The notes: generated by a model not told the origin, from the letters alone. Numbered from the stretch's first letter, positions 34,582 to 44,080 are shown. The stretch is DNA of 64,000 nt from Salinilacustrithrix flava (GCF_041228405.1 NZ_CP133888.1:2666001-2730000); one strand, 5' to 3'. Made by a program: numbers and translations.

Positions 34582-34925
34582 GACTCGAGCCGGCCTCGGA
34601 GCTCGTCGACCTCGGCTTCGAGCCGGCGGATGCGCTCGTCCTGCCAGCGGAAGCGGTGGTCGAGCTGGTGGAGGGCGTCGACCACGGCCTCGTTGTAGCT
34701 GCGCTGCTCGTCCAGCAGGGGCGCGTTGGCGCGCTCGGCCAGCTGGCCGACGCGGGTGCGGGGGCGCACGCCGGCGTGGGCGGTGGCCGTGCCGAGGTCC
34801 TCGCCGAAGCGCTCCACGACCTGGAGCGGGTGGGCGAGGCCGTCGAGCTGGGCCCCCCGGGCCCGGCGGCCGACCTCGGTGACCACCCGGACCACCTGCT
34901 GCTCCACCTCGTCGCGCTCCGGCAC
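34578..34925 (-). CDS. Small coiled-coil protein of the glycosyltransferase operon
   Basis: A 115-residue protein. The C-terminal half (QRSYNEAVVDALHQLDHRF to LEAEVDELRGRLE) has clear heptads. Similar helices occur as N-terminal segments of methyltransferases and glycosyltransferases in surface-glycan clusters. GTG 34925 is supported by TACCCT 7 nt upstream (leaderless). It probably scaffolds the coupled glycosyltransferase. Confidence 0.7.
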   Translation of the reverse strand: MPERDEVEQQVVRVVTEVGRRARGAQLDGLAHPLQVVERFGEDLGTATAHAGVRPRTRVGQLAERANAPLLDEQRSYNEAVVDALHQLDHRFRWQDERIRRLEAEVDELRGRLES

Positions 34926-34932
34926 GGCCGGC

Positions 34933-34950
34933 AGGGTACCTGCCTAGGTT
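34933..34950. promoter_or_regulatory. Divergent, back-to-back leaderless promoters
   Basis: TACCCT on the minus strand (34938-34933) lies 7 nt before GTG 34925. TAGGTT on the plus strand (34945-34950) lies 6 nt before ATG 34957. The two -10 elements are only 6 bp apart, so their polymerases should compete. Confidence 0.55.
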
Positions 34951-34956
34951 GTGGCG

Positions 34957-37137
34957 ATGGCCTTGACGGGACGCCGACCGAACGTGCTCGTCGTGCTGTT
35001 CGACGACGTGGGGTTCTCCGACCTGGGCTGCTACGGCTCCGAGATCGCCACCCCCACGATCGACCGGTTGGCCTCGGCCGGCGTGCGGTACTCGGGCTTC
35101 CACACCACGGCCATGTGCTCCACGACCCGGGCGGCCCTGCTCACCGGCCGCAACCACCACAACGTCGGTGTCGGCTGCCTGGCCAACTTCGATTCGGGCC
35201 TCCCCGGCTACCGGGGCAAGATCAGCCGGGAGGCGGGCACGCTCGCCGAGCTGCTCGACCCGCACGGCTACCGCTGCTACCTCACCGGCAAGTGGCACGT
35301 GACCCCGCTGACCGAGACCGGCCCGACGGGCCCCTACGACGGCTGGCCGCTGCAGCGCGGCTTCCATCGCTTCTACGGCTTCCTCGACGCCGAGACCGAC
35401 CAGTACGCCCCCGAGCTGGTCCACGACAACCACCACGTGGACCCGCCGGCCACCTTCGAGCAGGGCTACCACCTCTCGGCCGACCTGGCCGAAAAGACCG
35501 TGGAGTTCCTCCGCGACCACCGCTTCGGGGTGCCCGACGAGCCTTGGCTGGCCTGGCTCGCCTTCGGCGCGTGCCACGCCCCCCACCAGGCCCCGCGGCA
35601 GCTGATCGACCACTACGAGGGGGTGTTCGCCAAGGGCTGGGACGTCACCCGCCAGGAGCGCCTCGAGCGCCAGATCGCCCTCGGCCTCGTGCCCGCCGGC
35701 ACCGAGCTGCCGCCCCGCAACGACCGGGTGCAGGCGTGGGACGACCACAGCCCCGACGAGCGTCGCGTGTTCACCCGGTTGCAGGCCGCCTATGCCGCCA
35801 TGCTCGACCACGCCGACCAGCAGCTGGCCGAGGTCGTGGCGTTCCTGGAGGAGACCGACCAGCTCGACGACACCCTCGTGCTCGTGCTGTCGGACAACGG
35901 CGCATCCCAGGAGGGCGGCCCGTCGGGGTTCGTCAACGCCATGGGGCCCTTCAACGCTCAGCCCGAGCCGATCGAGGCCAAGCTCGCCACCCTCGATGCC
36001 GTCGGTGGACCCGGGAGCCACGCCAACTTCCCGTGGGGCTGGGCGATGGCGGCGAACACGCCGCTGAAGCGCTACAAGCAGAACACCCACGGCGGGGGCA
36101 TCCGCGACCCACTCGTCGTGTCGTGGCCGTCCGGCATCGAGGCGCAGGGCGAGATACGCCACCAGTTCTGCCACGTCGTGGACATCGTGCCCACCATCCT
36201 CGACGTGCTCGGCGCCGAGCCCCCGCCGGAGATCGGGGGCGTGCCCCAGCTGCCGATGGACGGCGCGACGCTGCGCTCGACGTTCGACGACCCCGCCGCG
36301 CCCGCGCCCAAGGGGGTGCAGTACTTCGAGATGTTCGGCCACCGGGGCATCTGGGCCGATGGGTGGAAGGCGGTGGCGTACCACCCGCCGGGCACCCCGT
36401 TCGAGGACGACGCCTGGGAGCTGTACGACCTCGAGCACGACTTCGCCGAGAACCACGACCTGGCGTCCGAGCAGGCGGGCCGGCTGGAGGCGCTCCAGGC
36501 CGAGTGGTGGCGCCAGGCCGAGGACAACAAGGTCCTGCCCCTCGACGACCGCTTCGCCGAGCGCTTCGCCGAGAACGCCGAGCGCCACCGGGCCGGGCGC
36601 ACGCACTACGAGCTCTGGGCCGGTCTCGGCCACGTGCCGACGGATGCGGCGCCGGACCTGCGCAGCCGCAGCTACACGATCACCGTCGAGATCCTCGAAC
36701 CCGGCGACGGGGTGCTCGTCGCCCACGGCGACCAGACGTCGGGGTACTCGCTGCACGTCGCCGACGGCCACCTGGTCCACGACCTGTCCGTCGGCGGGCA
36801 CCACCAGGTGGTGCGGTCCGACCGCCCGCTGCCGGACGGTCCGTGCACGGTCACGTTCCGCATGGAGCGGGGCGAGCCCGTGCGTGGGCGGGCCCCGGGG
36901 ACCGGGACGCTGTCGATCGACGGTGCGGTCTGCGGGCGCTTCGAGACCGACCGGATCTTCGTGGTGACGATCTCTTGGAGCGGCCTCGACGTGGGTCGGG
37001 ACCGGGTCTCACCGGTGGGGGACTACTCGTCGCCCAACGCCTTCACGGGGCGCATCCGCCGGGTGGTGTTCGACCTCGATGACGACCAAGACCTCGACCA
37101 CCAAGCGGTGGCCGAGGCCGAGTCGGCGAGGGAGTAG
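34957..37137 (+). CDS. Type I arylsulfatase
   Basis: A 726-residue alkaline-phosphatase-superfamily sulfatase. VLFDDVGFSDLGCYG supplies metal-binding Asp residues. The formylglycine site is C54 in CSTTRAALLTGR, then TGKWHVT and VLVLSDNGASQEGG (second metal site). The C-terminal 130 residues form an extra beta-rich domain. The canonical site is CxPxR; here Thr replaces Pro. No signal peptide is seen, so a cytoplasmic location is likely. ATG 34957 fits the TAGGTT -10; a GTG at 34951 is the alternative. No formylglycine-generating enzyme lies nearby. Confidence 0.9.
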   Translation: MALTGRRPNVLVVLFDDVGFSDLGCYGSEIATPTIDRLASAGVRYSGFHTTAMCSTTRAALLTGRNHHNVGVGCLANFDSGLPGYRGKISREAGTLAELLDPHGYRCYLTGKWHVTPLTETGPTGPYDGWPLQRGFHRFYGFLDAETDQYAPELVHDNHHVDPPATFEQGYHLSADLAEKTVEFLRDHRFGVPDEPWLAWLAFGACHAPHQAPRQLIDHYEGVFAKGWDVTRQERLERQIALGLVPAGTELPPRNDRVQAWDDHSPDERRVFTRLQAAYAAMLDHADQQLAEVVAFLEETDQLDDTLVLVLSDNGASQEGGPSGFVNAMGPFNAQPEPIEAKLATLDAVGGPGSHANFPWGWAMAANTPLKRYKQNTHGGGIRDPLVVSWPSGIEAQGEIRHQFCHVVDIVPTILDVLGAEPPPEIGGVPQLPMDGATLRSTFDDPAAPAPKGVQYFEMFGHRGIWADGWKAVAYHPPGTPFEDDAWELYDLEHDFAENHDLASEQAGRLEALQAEWWRQAEDNKVLPLDDRFAERFAENAERHRAGRTHYELWAGLGHVPTDAAPDLRSRSYTITVEILEPGDGVLVAHGDQTSGYSLHVADGHLVHDLSVGGHHQVVRSDRPLPDGPCTVTFRMERGEPVRGRAPGTGTLSIDGAVCGRFETDRIFVVTISWSGLDVGRDRVSPVGDYSSPNAFTGRIRRVVFDLDDDQDLDHQAVAEAESARE

Positions 37138-37150
37138 GGAGAATCGCTGG

Positions 37151-37306
37151 TCAGAACCAGTGGTTGCGACCACCCACGGCCCGGCCGGTGGAACCCAGCA
37201 GGGCGAGGATGGCGCCGATCACGGCGAGGATGACGCCGAGGGTGACGAGGATGCCGATGTCGGCCAAGAGGCCGACGAGGAGCAGGATGAGTCCGAGTAC
37301 GATCAT
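37151..37306 (-). CDS. 51-residue two-helix membrane protein
   Basis: This short frame reads MIVLGLILLLVGLLADIGIL, then a second hydrophobic helix (LGVILAVIGAILALLGS) and a basic/aromatic tail ending GGRNHWF. It matches the pattern of DUF6131-like small actinobacterial membrane proteins. The spacing to AAGG before the ATG is acceptable. It lies on the opposite strand between the sulfatase stop and the next gene. Confidence 0.75.
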   Translation of the reverse strand: MIVLGLILLLVGLLADIGILVTLGVILAVIGAILALLGSTGRAVGGRNHWF

Positions 37307-37376
37307 GGCGCCTTCGGTACCCGACGGACGGATGTGTCAGACCAGCTGACGTGAGCGGGCTCGTCCGACCCACCGG

Positions 37377-38165
37377 ATGGTCGGCATGCTGTCGGTCGTG
37401 TTCCCCGCTGTCGACGACCGCCTCGCACGCGACGTGCTCGCCGCCATCGGCGCCCGGCCGGAGCACGACGTGGAAGCGGTCGTGCAGGCGTTCCGTGCCT
37501 GGATGCCCGCCGGCTCGACCGCCAAGCGGCTCGCGGTGGACGCGGGCCGGGTGCCGCCGGGTGCCGATCCGACCGCGCCGTTGGAGGCCCGCCTCGCCGG
37601 GTCCCTCGAGTCCTGGTCGTGCTGGGTGTTCTGCACCGCCGTCGGCGCGCTGCTCGCCGGCCGCGGTCACGACGTCAACGTGGTCGTCGAGCACCACCGC
37701 ACCGCGTCGGTGGTCGACTTCCACAGCGTGCTGATCGTGGACGGCTCCCTGCTCGACCCGTACCTCGGTCCGTCGGCGCCGGTGCCCCCGGGCCACGACG
37801 TGACCCGACGGGATGCATGGGTGTCGTGGGTGCCCGCCGACGTGCCGGGCGGTCGCTGGGACCACCTCGGGCTGCGCGGCGGCGGCTCGCCCTACCGCTA
37901 CCGGGTGCTCGGCGAGCGGCTCGACCGCCACGACGTGGCCGCCTTCTGCGAGATCTCCGCCACCCACTCCGGCGTCGGCCGTCGGCGCAACGCCCACTGG
38001 TTCGCCGGCGACCGGCTCTGGTTCGTGCGCGAGGGCGACGATGGCACCGGTGAGCTCCGGGTCGCCGAGGGGCCAACCCCCTTCGAGCAGCGCCGTCGGG
38101 TGGTCGCTCGCGGCCCCTACGAGGAGCTGCGCGCTCACATCGACGCGTCCGTGGTGGCCCCGTGA
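37377..38165 (+). CDS. Possible papain/NAT-like thiol-fold protein
   Basis: A 262-residue protein of no named family that I recognise. The central segment SWSCWVFCTAVGALLAGRGH, then DFHSVLIVDGSLLDPYLG, has the order Cys...His...Asp of arylamine N-acetyltransferases and transglutaminase-like enzymes. Start ATG 37377 or ATG 37386 (MLSVVFP) are both possible. Its stop overlaps the DUF445 start (GTGA), so the pair is an operon. Acyltransferase-type activity is inference. Confidence 0.6.
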   Translation: MVGMLSVVFPAVDDRLARDVLAAIGARPEHDVEAVVQAFRAWMPAGSTAKRLAVDAGRVPPGADPTAPLEARLAGSLESWSCWVFCTAVGALLAGRGHDVNVVVEHHRTASVVDFHSVLIVDGSLLDPYLGPSAPVPPGHDVTRRDAWVSWVPADVPGGRWDHLGLRGGGSPYRYRVLGERLDRHDVAAFCEISATHSGVGRRRNAHWFAGDRLWFVREGDDGTGELRVAEGPTPFEQRRRVVARGPYEELRAHIDASVVAP

Positions 38166-39445
38166 CCGCCACCGCCGCGCCGCCCATCCCCGACCTCGAG
38201 CAGCGCCAGCGGGACATCCGCCGGGCCAAGCGCCGCGCCACCGGGCTGCTGGTCGTGGTCACCATCGCCTTCCTCGTGGTCGCGACCACCACCGAGCGGG
38301 AGGGCGCCACCGGCTACTTGCGGGCGGCGCTCGAGGCCGCCATGGTCGGCGGCCTCGCCGACTGGTTCGCCGTGGTCGCCATCTTCCGCCACCCCCTCGG
38401 CATCCCGATCCCGCACACCGCCGTCATCGTCGCCCGCAAGGACCAGTTCGGCCAGACGCTCGGCCAGTTCGTGCAGGAGCACTTCCTCAACGCGCCGACC
38501 ATCGGCGAGCGGGTGCGCAGCATGGGCGTCGCCGACCGGGCCTCGTCGTGGATCCTCGAGCGCGATGCGGGCGGCGCACCCGTGAACGCCGAGCGATTGG
38601 CGGGCCACGCGGCCGAGCTGGTGGTCCGGCTGGCCGAGGCCGTCGAGGACGACGACCTGGTGCACGCGGTCGAAGCCGCCGTGCGAACCCGCCTCGCCGA
38701 CGTCGATGTGGCGCCCCTCGGTGCCCGCCTGCTCACGGTGGTCACCGAGGAGGGCCGTCACCGCGAGGTGGTCGACGCCGTGCTCGTCGGCCTCGATGGC
38801 TTCCTCGCCGAGAACGAGGTCCTGCTGCGCCAGCGGTTCGCGTCGGAGTCGCCGTGGTGGGTGCCCGACGTGATCGACGACCGCATCTTCGAGCGCCTGC
38901 TCGCCGGGGTCCGGGCCATCATCCGCGGCGACACCGTGGGCGGTTCCGACGAGCTGCGCAGCCGCATCGACGTGGCCATGGCCCGCATCATCGGCCGGCT
39001 CGAGCACGACGAGGTCTGGCAGGACCGGGCCGAGGGGCTCAAGCAGGAGCTGCTCGACCACCCGGCGCTGCGCAGCTTCCTCGACTCGCTGTGGGTCGAC
39101 GCCAAGGCGTCGCTGCGGACCCAGGCGTTGGACGGTGGCTCTGCGCTGCGCCAGCGGCTCACCGATGTCATCGTGTCCGCCGCCGAGCGCTTCCGGGCCG
39201 ACGAGCGTGCGATGTCGCGCGCCGACGAGCTGGCCGAGCAGGCCGCCCGTGCCGTGGTCGACACATTCGGCGACGAGATCACCCGCCTCATCTCCACCAC
39301 CATCAGCCAGTGGGACGGCGAGGAGACCGCCTCGCGGATGGAGCTGCTGCTCGGCCGGGACCTGCAGTTCATCCGGATCAACGGCACGATCGTGGGCGGG
39401 CTCGCCGGCCTGGTCATCCACGCCGTGGGTGAGCTCGCCGGCTGA
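38162..39445 (+). CDS. DUF445 membrane-associated protein
   Basis: A 427-residue DUF445 family protein. One N-terminal TM (LLVVVTIAFLVVATT) is followed by GYLRAALEAAMVGGLADWFAV and FRHPLGIPIPHTAVI, the family signature, and long helical repeats (ERVRSMGVADRASSWIL). The C-terminus (LQFIRINGTIVGGLAGLVIH) is a second conserved membrane segment. The function is unknown. The stop is 5 bp from that of the convergent transporter. Confidence 0.88.
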   Translation: MTATAAPPIPDLEQRQRDIRRAKRRATGLLVVVTIAFLVVATTTEREGATGYLRAALEAAMVGGLADWFAVVAIFRHPLGIPIPHTAVIVARKDQFGQTLGQFVQEHFLNAPTIGERVRSMGVADRASSWILERDAGGAPVNAERLAGHAAELVVRLAEAVEDDDLVHAVEAAVRTRLADVDVAPLGARLLTVVTEEGRHREVVDAVLVGLDGFLAENEVLLRQRFASESPWWVPDVIDDRIFERLLAGVRAIIRGDTVGGSDELRSRIDVAMARIIGRLEHDEVWQDRAEGLKQELLDHPALRSFLDSLWVDAKASLRTQALDGGSALRQRLTDVIVSAAERFRADERAMSRADELAEQAARAVVDTFGDEITRLISTTISQWDGEETASRMELLLGRDLQFIRINGTIVGGLAGLVIHAVGELAG

Positions 39446-39450
39446 AGCCG

Positions 39451-40935
39451 TCAGCCGATGACGCCGAGCAGGTCCGCGAACCAGAAGCCCGCGAACACAG
39501 TGTAGAAGAGCCCGGCCAGCCCGAGTGCGCCCTGCACCACGGGTCCGGGGCGGCCGACCTCGGGCAGGCGTCGGTTGAGCGACAGCGTGGCGAACACGAT
39601 GAAGGGCGTGTGCAACGTGGCCACGATGCCCGACACCGACATGATCGCCACCGGGTCCTGGACCACCACGACGACGATCGCCGGGAGCAGCCCGGCGATG
39701 ACGAGCGCGTAGAGGATCTTGAGGGCCAGGCGCGGTCCCATCGACTCCGGGCGCCACGAGGTCATCCACCGCAGCAACCGGGGCCCATCCCGTTCGGCCT
39801 GGTCGTCGCCGCCCTCCTCGTGCCCCTCCAGCGGGAGGAGCAGGGTGATGTCGGCGAAGGAGCGGGACCAGCCGTCCTGGTTGGCGAGGACGCTGCCGCC
39901 GAGGGCCACGACGATGGCGACGGTCATGAGCCAGAAGCCGGTGCGACCCCACACCTCGGACAGCAGCCGGGTGAGCTCGGTGGCCACCTCGACGCCGTCG
40001 GGGACGATGCCCTCGGGCCCGAGCAGCTCGGCACCGAGCACGAGGAAGGACGTGATGATGAGCGTGCCGGTCAGCACGCCCAGCAGGGCGGTGTTCGACA
40101 TCGTGCGCAGCCAGCCGTCGAACCGTGGGCCGCGCTCGCCGGCCGGCGCGACCTCCTCGTCGGGGTGCTCCTCGTCGATCTCCCCTTCGCCCAGGCTGGC
40201 GGCGCCGCCGCCGTAGCCGCGGGTGGCGGCCCAGTACGAGTACCAGATGACGCCCATGGAGCCGGCCAGGATCGTGCCGATCCAGGGCAGCACGAACGGC
40301 ACGTCGACCTCGGCCGGCGCGCCGGGCACGAGCCCGCCGCCGAAGTCCCCCACGGCGGGGAAGACGGTGGCGGCCGCGACGACGGCGATGGCGACGAGGA
40401 CCAGCGCCAGCACGAGCGCGGCGCGGGAGACCGCCCGGTACCCGCCCGACACGACGGTGGCGGTCGAGGCGGCGAGCGTCAGGAGCGACCACAGGACGAT
40501 GCCGCCGGGCAGCACGCCGGCGAGGGCGCTGCCGACGAGCGCAGCCAGGCCGCCGACACCGACGACGGCGGCGAGGAGCTGGGGGATGAACACGAACCAG
40601 AGCACCCAGTTGCGGGGTCCGGGCAGCGTGCTGAAGCCGTCGAGCAGCGTGCGCCCGGTGAGCACGGCGAAGCGGCCGGCCTCGCGGATCATCACCCACA
40701 TCAGCAGGGCGACGCCCCACAGCAGCCACAGCAGCTCGTAGCCGTACTCGGACCCGACGCGGGGCGTGAACAGGATCGAGCCGGAGCCCACGGCGGACAT
40801 CGCCCACAGCAGCCCCGGCCCCCACCAGCGGACGCGATCACGTCCCTGGGGCGGTTCGGGCACCCGTGGGCGCAGGCGGATGGTGGTGGTGTCGTGTGCT
40901 GGTGCGTCCATCTCCTGAGCGACGTACCCGATCAC
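39451..40935 (-). CDS. Nramp-related divalent-cation transporter
   Basis: A 494-residue protein with about 11-12 TM segments. The first reads GPGLLWAMSAVGSGSILFTP, where classical Nramp has a DPGN motif in TM1; that motif is absent (VGSGS). It resembles Nramp-related transporters that lost the canonical metal site, so the substrate may be Mg2+, Al3+ or other. A long acidic loop (about 255-285) is cytoplasmic or exposed. GTG 40935 is supported by TAGCAC 6 nt upstream; ATG 40911 is the alternative. Confidence 0.8.
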   Translation of the reverse strand: MIGYVAQEMDAPAHDTTTIRLRPRVPEPPQGRDRVRWWGPGLLWAMSAVGSGSILFTPRVGSEYGYELLWLLWGVALLMWVMIREAGRFAVLTGRTLLDGFSTLPGPRNWVLWFVFIPQLLAAVVGVGGLAALVGSALAGVLPGGIVLWSLLTLAASTATVVSGGYRAVSRAALVLALVLVAIAVVAAATVFPAVGDFGGGLVPGAPAEVDVPFVLPWIGTILAGSMGVIWYSYWAATRGYGGGAASLGEGEIDEEHPDEEVAPAGERGPRFDGWLRTMSNTALLGVLTGTLIITSFLVLGAELLGPEGIVPDGVEVATELTRLLSEVWGRTGFWLMTVAIVVALGGSVLANQDGWSRSFADITLLLPLEGHEEGGDDQAERDGPRLLRWMTSWRPESMGPRLALKILYALVIAGLLPAIVVVVVQDPVAIMSVSGIVATLHTPFIVFATLSLNRRLPEVGRPGPVVQGALGLAGLFYTVFAGFWFADLLGVIG

Positions 40936-40961
40936 CGGGGAGTGCTACCCCCGCTGGTGCG

Positions 40962-41912
40962 TCAGCGGTCGTCGAGGAGGCGGTCGGCGGCGATGGTGGG
41001 GAGCTGGCGGCCGGCCACGACGTCGAGCTCGGCGCTGCGGACCGCTTCGCCCGCCTCGGCCACGAAGCGCTCGACCAGGCCCTCGCGCAGCTCGGTCCAG
41101 AGCCACTGCCGGGCCTGCTCGCCCCGCAGGGACTGCAGCTCCCCGGAGTCCTCGAGCGCCTGCCGGTGCTCGACCACGGCGTCCCACACCTCGGCCAGGC
41201 CGATGCCGGTGTGCGCGGAGGTGAGCAGCACCCGGGGCGACCAGGCGTGGTGGACGGGGCGGAGCAGCTGGAGCGCGTGCTTCAGGTCGGCTGCTGCCCG
41301 CTTCGCCGCCGGTTCGAGGTCGCCGTCTGCCTTGGTGACCACCAGGAGCTCGGCCAGCTCCATGACGCCGCGCTTCACACCCTGGAGGTCGTCGCCCGCA
41401 CCCGGCCCGGCCAGGAGGCAGAAGAGGTCGACCATCTCGGCCACGGCGGTCTCGGACTGGCCGACGCCGACCGTCTCCACCAGCACGGCGTCGTAGCCGG
41501 CGGCCTCGCACAGCAGCATGGCCTCGCGGGTCCGGCGGGCCACGCCGCCGAGCGTGCGGCCCGCGGGGGAGGGGCGGATGAAGGCCTCGGGCCGGCGGGC
41601 CAGCTCCTCCATGCGAGTCTTGTCGCCGAGGATCGAACCGCCGGAGCGTCCTGACGACGGGTCGACGGCGAGCACGGCCAGGGTCGTCCCCTGGTCGATG
41701 ACGTGGCACCCGAAGGCGTCGATGAAGGTGGACTTGCCGACCCCGGGTGCGCCCGACACGCCGAGGCGGATGCCGGTGCCGGTGTGGGGCAGGACGGCCT
41801 GGAGGAGCTCGACGGCGTCGGCCCGGTGGTCGGCGCGCGTCGACTCGACCAGCGTGATGGCCCGCCCGAGGGCGCGCCGGTCGCCGGCCAGGACGTCGTC
41901 GGCCAGGTTCAT
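40962..41912 (-). CDS. meaB: MeaB/ArgK G-protein chaperone of methylmalonyl-CoA mutase
   Basis: A 316-residue SIMIBI G-protein. P-loop GVSGAPGVGKSTFI, then AVDPSSGRSGGSILGDKTRM (switch region), ETVGVGQSE (G3) and TKAD (G4) are all typical. MeaB loads and protects the B12 cofactor of the mutase encoded immediately upstream, 10 nt away in the same operon. Confidence 0.95.
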   Translation of the reverse strand: MNLADDVLAGDRRALGRAITLVESTRADHRADAVELLQAVLPHTGTGIRLGVSGAPGVGKSTFIDAFGCHVIDQGTTLAVLAVDPSSGRSGGSILGDKTRMEELARRPEAFIRPSPAGRTLGGVARRTREAMLLCEAAGYDAVLVETVGVGQSETAVAEMVDLFCLLAGPGAGDDLQGVKRGVMELAELLVVTKADGDLEPAAKRAAADLKHALQLLRPVHHAWSPRVLLTSAHTGIGLAEVWDAVVEHRQALEDSGELQSLRGEQARQWLWTELREGLVERFVAEAGEAVRSAELDVVAGRQLPTIAADRLLDDR

Positions 41913-41922
41913 GGGCGCGGGG

Positions 41923-44067
41923 TCACCCCTCCAGCAGATCGAGGACGGTGCCGGCTGCCTCGAGGATGTTGGTGCCCGGGCCGAACACGGCCGAGACGCC
42001 GGCGTCGCGCAGGAACTCGTAGTCCTGGGGCGGGATCACGCCGCCGCACACGACCAGCACGTCGTCGGCGCCGGCCTTGTTGAGCTCCTCGATGAGCTGG
42101 GGCACGAGCGTCTTGTGCCCGGCGGCCTGGGACGACACGCCCACGATGTGCACGTCCTGCTCGACGGCGTCGCGGGCAACCTCCTCGGGCGTCTGGAACA
42201 GCGGGCCGACGTCGACGTCGAAGCCGAAGTCGGCGAACGCGGTGGCGATGACCTTGCCGCCGCGGTCGTGGCCGTCCTGGCCCATCTTGGCGACGAGCAT
42301 GCGGGGGCGGCGGCCGTTGGCCTCGGCGAACCCGTCGACCCGGGCGAGGAGCGCGGCGTAGTCCTCGTCGTCGGCGTAGGCGGCGCCGTACACGCCGTGG
42401 ATGCTGCGGACCTCGGCCTTGTGGCGACCGAACACGGCCTCCATGGCGTCGCTCATCTCGCCGACCGTGGCCCGAGCCCGGGCGGCGTTCACGCACAGCT
42501 CCAGCAGGTTGGCGTCACCGGCCGCCCCCTCCTTGAGGGCGAGCAGCGCAGCGTCGCAGGCGGCCTGGTCCCGGCTGGCCCGGATCTGCTCGAGCCGGCG
42601 GATCTGGGACTCGCGCACCTCGGCGTTGTCGATGTCGAGCACGTCGACCATCTCGACGTTGTCGGGCACGTACTTGTTGACGCCGACGATGACGTCCTCG
42701 CCCCGGTCGACCCGGGCCTGGCGCTTGGCGGCCGACTCCTCGATGCGGAGCTTCGGCATGCCGGCCTCGATGGCCTTGGTCATGCCGCCCATGCCCTCCA
42801 CCTCCTCGATGAGCTCCCACGCGGCGTCGGCGAGGCCGGCGGTGAGGGACTCGACGTAGTACGAGCCGGCGAGCGGGTCGACGACCTTGGTCACGTCGGT
42901 CTCGTCGCCGAGGATCAGCTGGGTGTTGCGGGCGATGCGGGCCGAGAACTCAGTGGGCAGGCCGAGGGCCTCGTCGAAGGCGTTGGTGTGCAGCGACTGC
43001 GTGCCGCCGAGCACGGCCGACATCGCCTCGTACGCGGTGCGGATCACGTTGTTGTACGGGTCCTGCTCGGTGAGCGACACGCCCGAGGTCTGGCAGTGGG
43101 TGCGCAGCATCAGCGACTTGTCGGCCTTCGCACCGAGCTGCTTCATGACCTTGGCCCACAGGAGGCGGGCGGCCCGCAGCTTGGCGATCTCGCCGAAGAA
43201 GTTCTGCCCGATGCAGAAGAAGAACGACAGCCGGGGAGCGAACGCGTCGATGTCGAGGCCGGCCTCCTGCGCGGCCCGCACGTACTCCATGCCGTCGGCG
43301 ATGGTGAAGGCCAGCTCCTGCTCGAGCGTCGCCCCCGCCTCCTGCATGTGGTAGCCGGAGATCGAGATGGAGTTGAACTTCGGCATGTGCGTCGCCGTGT
43401 AGCCGATGATGTCGGCGACGATCCGCATGGAGGGGGCCGGTGGGTAGATGTAGGTGTTGCGGACCATGAACTCCTTGAGGATGTCGTTCTGGATGGTCCC
43501 GGCGAGCTGGTCCTGGCTCACCCCCTGCTCCTCGGCGGCGACGATGTAGTTGGCCATCGTCGGCAGCACGGCGCCGTTCATGGTCATCGACACCGACATC
43601 TGGTCGAGCGGGATGCCGTCGAAGAGGATCTTGGCGTCCTCGACCGAGTCGATCGCCACGCCGGCCTTGCCCACGTCGCCGACGACCCGGGGGTGGTCGG
43701 AGTCGTAGCCGCGGTGGGTGGCGAGGTCGAAGGCGACCGACAGGCCTCGCTGGCCCGCGGCGAGGTTGCGCCGGTAGAAGGCGTTGGACTCCTCGGCGGT
43801 GGAGAAGCCGGCGTACTGGCGCAGCGTCCAGGCTCGGTTCGTGTACATCGAGGCGTAGGGCCCGCGGACGTAGGGGGCCTGGCCCGGGAGCCCGCCGATG
43901 TGGCTCAGGCCCTCGAGGTCGGCCTCGGTGTAGAGCGGCTTGACCTCGATGCCCTCCGGCGTCGTCCAGGTCAGCTCCTCGAGGGGCTTGCCCCGCAGCT
44001 CCTTCTCGGCATCCGCCTTCCACCGGTCGAGGTCGGGGGCGTCGAAACCTTCGGCATGATCGGCCAT
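41923..44067 (-). CDS. mutB: Methylmalonyl-CoA mutase, large subunit
   Basis: A 714-residue enzyme that interconverts succinyl-CoA and L-methylmalonyl-CoA with adenosylcobalamin. The TIM-barrel domain has VRGPYASMYTNRAWTLRQYA and AFDLATHRGYDSDHPRV. The C-terminal B12-binding domain has AKMGQDGHDRGGKVIA, where DGHDRG supplies the cobalt-ligand His, and VGVSSQAAGH. The length is that of a catalytic subunit. No small-subunit (mutA) gene is adjacent. TAACCT 7 nt before the ATG marks a leaderless promoter. Confidence 0.95.
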   Translation of the reverse strand: MADHAEGFDAPDLDRWKADAEKELRGKPLEELTWTTPEGIEVKPLYTEADLEGLSHIGGLPGQAPYVRGPYASMYTNRAWTLRQYAGFSTAEESNAFYRRNLAAGQRGLSVAFDLATHRGYDSDHPRVVGDVGKAGVAIDSVEDAKILFDGIPLDQMSVSMTMNGAVLPTMANYIVAAEEQGVSQDQLAGTIQNDILKEFMVRNTYIYPPAPSMRIVADIIGYTATHMPKFNSISISGYHMQEAGATLEQELAFTIADGMEYVRAAQEAGLDIDAFAPRLSFFFCIGQNFFGEIAKLRAARLLWAKVMKQLGAKADKSLMLRTHCQTSGVSLTEQDPYNNVIRTAYEAMSAVLGGTQSLHTNAFDEALGLPTEFSARIARNTQLILGDETDVTKVVDPLAGSYYVESLTAGLADAAWELIEEVEGMGGMTKAIEAGMPKLRIEESAAKRQARVDRGEDVIVGVNKYVPDNVEMVDVLDIDNAEVRESQIRRLEQIRASRDQAACDAALLALKEGAAGDANLLELCVNAARARATVGEMSDAMEAVFGRHKAEVRSIHGVYGAAYADDEDYAALLARVDGFAEANGRRPRMLVAKMGQDGHDRGGKVIATAFADFGFDVDVGPLFQTPEEVARDAVEQDVHIVGVSSQAAGHKTLVPQLIEELNKAGADDVLVVCGGVIPPQDYEFLRDAGVSAVFGPGTNILEAAGTVLDLLEG

Positions 44068-44074
44068 GGCCCGG

Positions 44075-44080
44075 AGGTTA
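44075..44080 (-). promoter_or_regulatory. -10 element of the mutB-meaB operon
   Basis: TAACCT on the minus strand lies 7 nt before ATG 44067, so the transcript would begin at or next to the start codon. Confidence 0.55.

Noticed and set aside
33376..36804. 1142-codon minus-strand frame spanning the sulfatase
   Set aside because: Only the last 401 codons (from GTG 34581) are a gene; the rest is antisense to the sulfatase, which has clear catalytic motifs.
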